A DNA stretch of 64,000 bases from the NCBI RefSeq assembly GCF_021030645.1, contig NZ_JACGCJ010000006.1:40089-104088 (forward strand). Reading direction: 5' to 3'. The translations under genes and the position numbers were made by a program. Position 1 is the stretch's first letter, and every line of letters begins with the position of its first letter. Below the pieces are notes generated by a model, which was not told the origin of the DNA, searched no databases, and worked only from the letters and a program-made list of their open reading frames with translations. Of this stretch, positions 62,209 through 64,000 are shown one piece after another. Source of the stretch: Agrilactobacillus fermenti (GTDB lineage Bacteria; Bacillota; Bacilli; Lactobacillales; Lactobacillaceae).

Positions 62209-62230
62209 CCGATTAACCATCGGCTATACT
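62209..62230 (+). promoter_or_regulatory. -10 box of the bacteriocin operon with adjoining palindrome
   Basis: TATACT (62225-62230) is a near-consensus -10. It is preceded by a perfect inverted repeat CCGAT-TAACC-ATCGG (62209-62223) that occupies the spacer between -35 and -10. Confidence 0.6.
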
Positions 62231-62282
62231 AAAGACATCAGTTAGGAATCACCAAGAATAAACAAAGGGAGACTCATTAGAT

Positions 62283-62822
62283 ATGAACAAAAGAAAATCA
62301 ATTTTTATTATCTCATTAATCGTTATTATCTTTACTCTCAATTTAGGATCCGTATCTCGCACCTCGGCTGCTACGAGTGGTGAGTCAGATGTAACAAAAG
62401 TCACACAAGAACAGTATGCAGATAATTTACATGGTATCTATTCTTTAAACGGAAATGAACTAAATAATCTCATATCATCAAATACGGACTATTTCCTATT
62501 TATTGGTTATAAGGAATGTCCTTACTGCCGCGAGTTCTCAACAACCTTAAATCAGTTCAAATACCAATCAAAACTTCCGATTTATTATGTCAATCTTGAT
62601 GATCAAATACTAAATGGCGTAACTCCTGACACTGCTCAAAAAATTGAAAAGTTTATTTACGGACAGGTCAAGCTTGATTCGACGCCGACAATTGTAAAAG
62701 TATCAAACGGCCAAGCTACCAATATCCTAGTCGGATCAGATACCTCCATTCAAGATCTTGAAAATATAAATCAAGGAAGCCAAAGTTATTTATATTGGAA
62801 TTATAAATTTGGATTACTATAA
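62283..62822 (+). CDS. Secreted thioredoxin-like bacteriocin accessory protein (PedC-type)
   Basis: 179 aa. Signal peptide or N-terminal anchor (residues ~7-28, SIFIISLIVIIFTLNLGS) followed by a thioredoxin fold with the redox motif ECPYCREF and the cis-Pro in STPTIVKV (as LDSTPTIVKV). Accessory proteins of this kind promote disulfide formation in pediocin-like bacteriocins. Here it is the first gene of the operon and the encoded bacteriocin has one Cys pair. GGGAG lies 10 nt before the ATG. Confidence 0.85.
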   Translation: MNKRKSIFIISLIVIIFTLNLGSVSRTSAATSGESDVTKVTQEQYADNLHGIYSLNGNELNNLISSNTDYFLFIGYKECPYCREFSTTLNQFKYQSKLPIYYVNLDDQILNGVTPDTAQKIEKFIYGQVKLDSTPTIVKVSNGQATNILVGSDTSIQDLENINQGSQSYLYWNYKFGLL

Positions 62823-62904
62823 CTTAATTTTGCCTTTTTACTCAATAAAGGGGGTGATTACCAGGAAAATAACTATTTGATAACTCTAATGAAAGGAGAG
62901 AGCC

Positions 62905-63108
62905 ATGTCGAAAAATAAGTCAAAGTATCTATATATGAATGGACTATTAGTTCTTATAGTCTTGTACGACTTGTATTTCTTTTTACAAGGTTCCCGCAGC
63001 CTCTTTCACCTGCTTCTGCTAGTTATTGGATTTACACTCTTGGGTAAAGCTTATATTCTAAACATTCACGTTTCAAGAAAGGAAAGATACAATTATGAAA
63101 AAAAATAA
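62905..63108 (+). CDS. Small 67-aa membrane protein of the bacteriocin operon
   Basis: Two membrane helices ([18 protein letters not shown] and [20 protein letters not shown]) and a charged C-terminus. AAAGGAG lies 8 nt before the ATG. It overlaps the bacteriocin gene by 14 nt, so the two are coupled. Possible immunity or export helper; nothing proves it. Confidence 0.65.
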   Translation: MSKNKSKYLYMNGLLVLIVLYDLYFFLQGSRSLFHLLLLVIGFTLLGKAYILNIHVSRKERYNYEKK

Positions 63109-63289
63109 AAACTGTGAAATTATACTTACTGATCAGGAACTACTCTCTATCATTGGTGGAAAATATTATGGCAATGGTGTTCATTGTAACTCAAAGACTT
63201 GTTGGTTAGACCAAAGTCAGGCTTGGGGAGCAGTTGGGCGCATCGCCGTCAATGGTTGGGTAGAACATGGTCCCTGGGCTCAAGGATAA
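63095..63289 (+). CDS. Class IIa (pediocin-like) bacteriocin precursor
   Basis: 64 aa: a 22-residue double-glycine leader ([18 protein letters not shown]) and a 42-residue mature peptide. The pediocin box is [15 protein letters not shown] with Cys9 and Cys14 (single disulfide). The usual CxVxW segment is replaced by CWLDQSQAW, and the C-terminal half is Trp-rich with a [12 protein letters not shown] end, unlike any class IIa sequence I can recall. Known members kill Listeria and relatives through the mannose PTS. Secreted and processed by the C39 exporter. Confidence 0.95.
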   Translation: MKKNKNCEIILTDQELLSIIGGKYYGNGVHCNSKTCWLDQSQAWGAVGRIAVNGWVEHGPWAQG

Positions 63290-63332
63290 AAGTGTGATTT
63301 TCTTTAAGAAAACTTGTTCTAAACAAATTTCA

Positions 63333-63361
63333 CTTTATCTTTCGATAGGTACTAATATAAT
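63333..63361 (+). promoter_or_regulatory. Possible separate promoter of the immunity gene
   Basis: TATAAT at 63356-63361 with a poor -35 (CTTTAT at 63333-63338), 37 bp before the immunity-like gene. Would allow basal immunity without induction. Confidence 0.4.
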
Positions 63362-63397
63362 ATACTTGTAATTTATTCTGCAAAGAAGTGAGTAAGT

Positions 63398-63691
63398 ATG
63401 TCCCATATGCCAAAAGAACCACTTAATACACTAATAAATAAGACACTGTTGAACGATGATGTATCGCGTAATACCGAGTTGAAAGCACTTCTAACTAGTG
63501 CCCAATCCCAATTAAATGAGGGAACTGCTGATAATATTGTAGCAACCAAACTAGAGCACTCAATTAGTACTTATTTGTTAAAGCATCATCTTCAAGCACC
63601 GAAAGCCCTATTAGACCTATCAAATAGGCTTCAAAAAAAAGCTAATTGGTATAGAGGTATAATGTCGTCCATAACTTGGTTTACAAATTAA
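63398..63691 (+). CDS. Putative class IIa bacteriocin immunity protein
   Basis: 97 aa, the usual size (88-115 aa) for pediocin-like immunity proteins, soluble and helical (LKALLTSAQSQLNEGTADNI, LEHSISTYLLKHHLQAPKAL) consistent with the antiparallel four-helix bundle of the EntA-immunity family. Located directly downstream of the bacteriocin, last gene of the operon, followed by a terminator. Start ATG 63398 with a weak GAAGTGAG site; a second ATG at 63407. Confidence 0.75.
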   Translation: MSHMPKEPLNTLINKTLLNDDVSRNTELKALLTSAQSQLNEGTADNIVATKLEHSISTYLLKHHLQAPKALLDLSNRLQKKANWYRGIMSSITWFTN

Positions 63692-63739
63692 CAGAATTTT
63701 ACCATTAATGATAGTGAAACATGTATAAGTTATTCAAAT

Positions 63740-63792
63740 AAAATAATCGTGGTTTTCAAATCAAATATAAATTTGAAAGCTATGATTATTTT
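63740..63792 (+). terminator. Terminator of the bacteriocin operon
   Basis: Stem AAAATAATCGTGGTTTTCAAA with TTTGAAAGCTATGATTATTTT (G-U pairs in the middle), then T-rich tail. Confidence 0.8.
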
Positions 63793-63892
63793 ATTTATTA
63801 TGAGTCCTCCCGTAACCGCTAAACTAATTAAGTTAATTTTGAGCAATTAATTGGATTTGAGTCAATATCTTGGACACGATTTGAGAGATTTT

Positions 63893-64000
63893 TTTCGATA
63901 TTCCGATGGGCGATTATTTCATCACTTCGATCGAATATCAAACCCACACCGTTTGACATCTGATCGAAGTGATGAAGAAGCCCGTTATGGAATATGCGTC
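63893..64000. repeat. Long imperfect inverted repeat at the window edge
   Basis: Perfect 15-bp arms TTCATCACTTCGATC (63918-63932) and its complement (63962-63976), with an inner stem TCAAAC/GTTTGA and outer complementary blocks ATATTCC / GGAATAT and GGGC / GCCC. No gene covers it. It may be a mobile-element end or a structured RNA; the right boundary lies outside the window. Confidence 0.6.

Noticed and set aside
1..64000. CRISPR arrays, tRNA or rRNA genes
   Set aside because: No regularly spaced identical repeats with unique spacers, and no tRNA- or rRNA-like sequence recognised on either strand by eye; the recurring elements are dispersed palindromes.

Overview
The window looks like a chromosomal segment of a low-to-moderate G+C Gram-positive, most probably a member of the Lactobacillaceae. 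Evidence: AGGAGG-type ribosome binding sites with frequent GTG/TTG starts, a FabT-headed lactobacillal fatty-acid synthesis (FAS II) operon, a T-box controlled serS, SbcCD, Ddl of the D-lactate type, and a complete quorum-sensing class IIa (pediocin-like) bacteriocin locus. The genus cannot be fixed from sequence alone.

Layout. 1-1.2 kb: tail of a membrane protein and a DJ-1/PfpI protein. 1.2-16.4 kb (minus strand): one long operon running fabZ1-fabT-fabH-acpP-fabK-fabD-fabG-fabF-accB-fabZ2-accC-accD-accA and then, 17 bp later, lpd-bkdAA-bkdAB-bkdB, a branched-chain-type 2-oxoacid dehydrogenase. A strong promoter followed by a FabT-like palindrome precedes it. The two FabZ paralogues lack complementary conserved motifs, and two tandem copies of an interspersed palindromic repeat sit between fabG and fabF. 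16.4-29.4 kb: an orphan HemD-like protein, a MarR/EmrB-type efflux pair, a YdeI-like protein, the ACT/UPF0210 pair, a lone ribB, a cupin, a BASS transporter with ilvD, ddl and several uncharacterised proteins. 29.4-36.2 kb: a flavodoxin-fold oxidoreductase, sbcCD, psiE, an HNH nuclease. 36.3-49.2 kb: methyltransferase, MFS transporter, serS with T-box, DUF1275, UbiB-like kinase, AIM24, a pRiA4b ORF-3-like protein, small membrane proteins and a HigBA-like toxin-antitoxin pair bracketed by two nearly identical terminators.

49.3-54.9 kb (minus strand): an unusual cassette alternating ABC-2 export genes (two permeases, one ATPase) with two paralogous membrane-anchored surface proteins related to the DUF916/DUF3324 (WxL-interacting) architecture. 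The second permease carries an in-frame amber codon 48 codons before its apparent natural end.

56.2-63.8 kb: a bacteriocin regulon built on two divergent units. The minus-strand unit encodes an inducing-peptide precursor, a histidine protein kinase, a LytTR response regulator, a C39-peptidase ABC exporter and its HlyD-like accessory protein. The plus-strand unit encodes a secreted CPYC thiol oxidoreductase, a small membrane protein, a class IIa bacteriocin precursor with an atypical tryptophan-rich C-terminal half, and an immunity-like protein. The 240-bp divergent intergenic region contains two pairs of 21-bp-spaced TACGTTTAT/TAACGTTAAT boxes, one pair oriented to each unit, as in plantaricin-type autoinduction. 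The window ends in a long inverted repeat of unknown nature.

A family of about 115-bp imperfect palindromes (full-length, short end-to-end and fragment forms, about a dozen copies plus one doubtful) is scattered throughout, usually at gene 3' ends. No rRNA, tRNA or CRISPR array was found.
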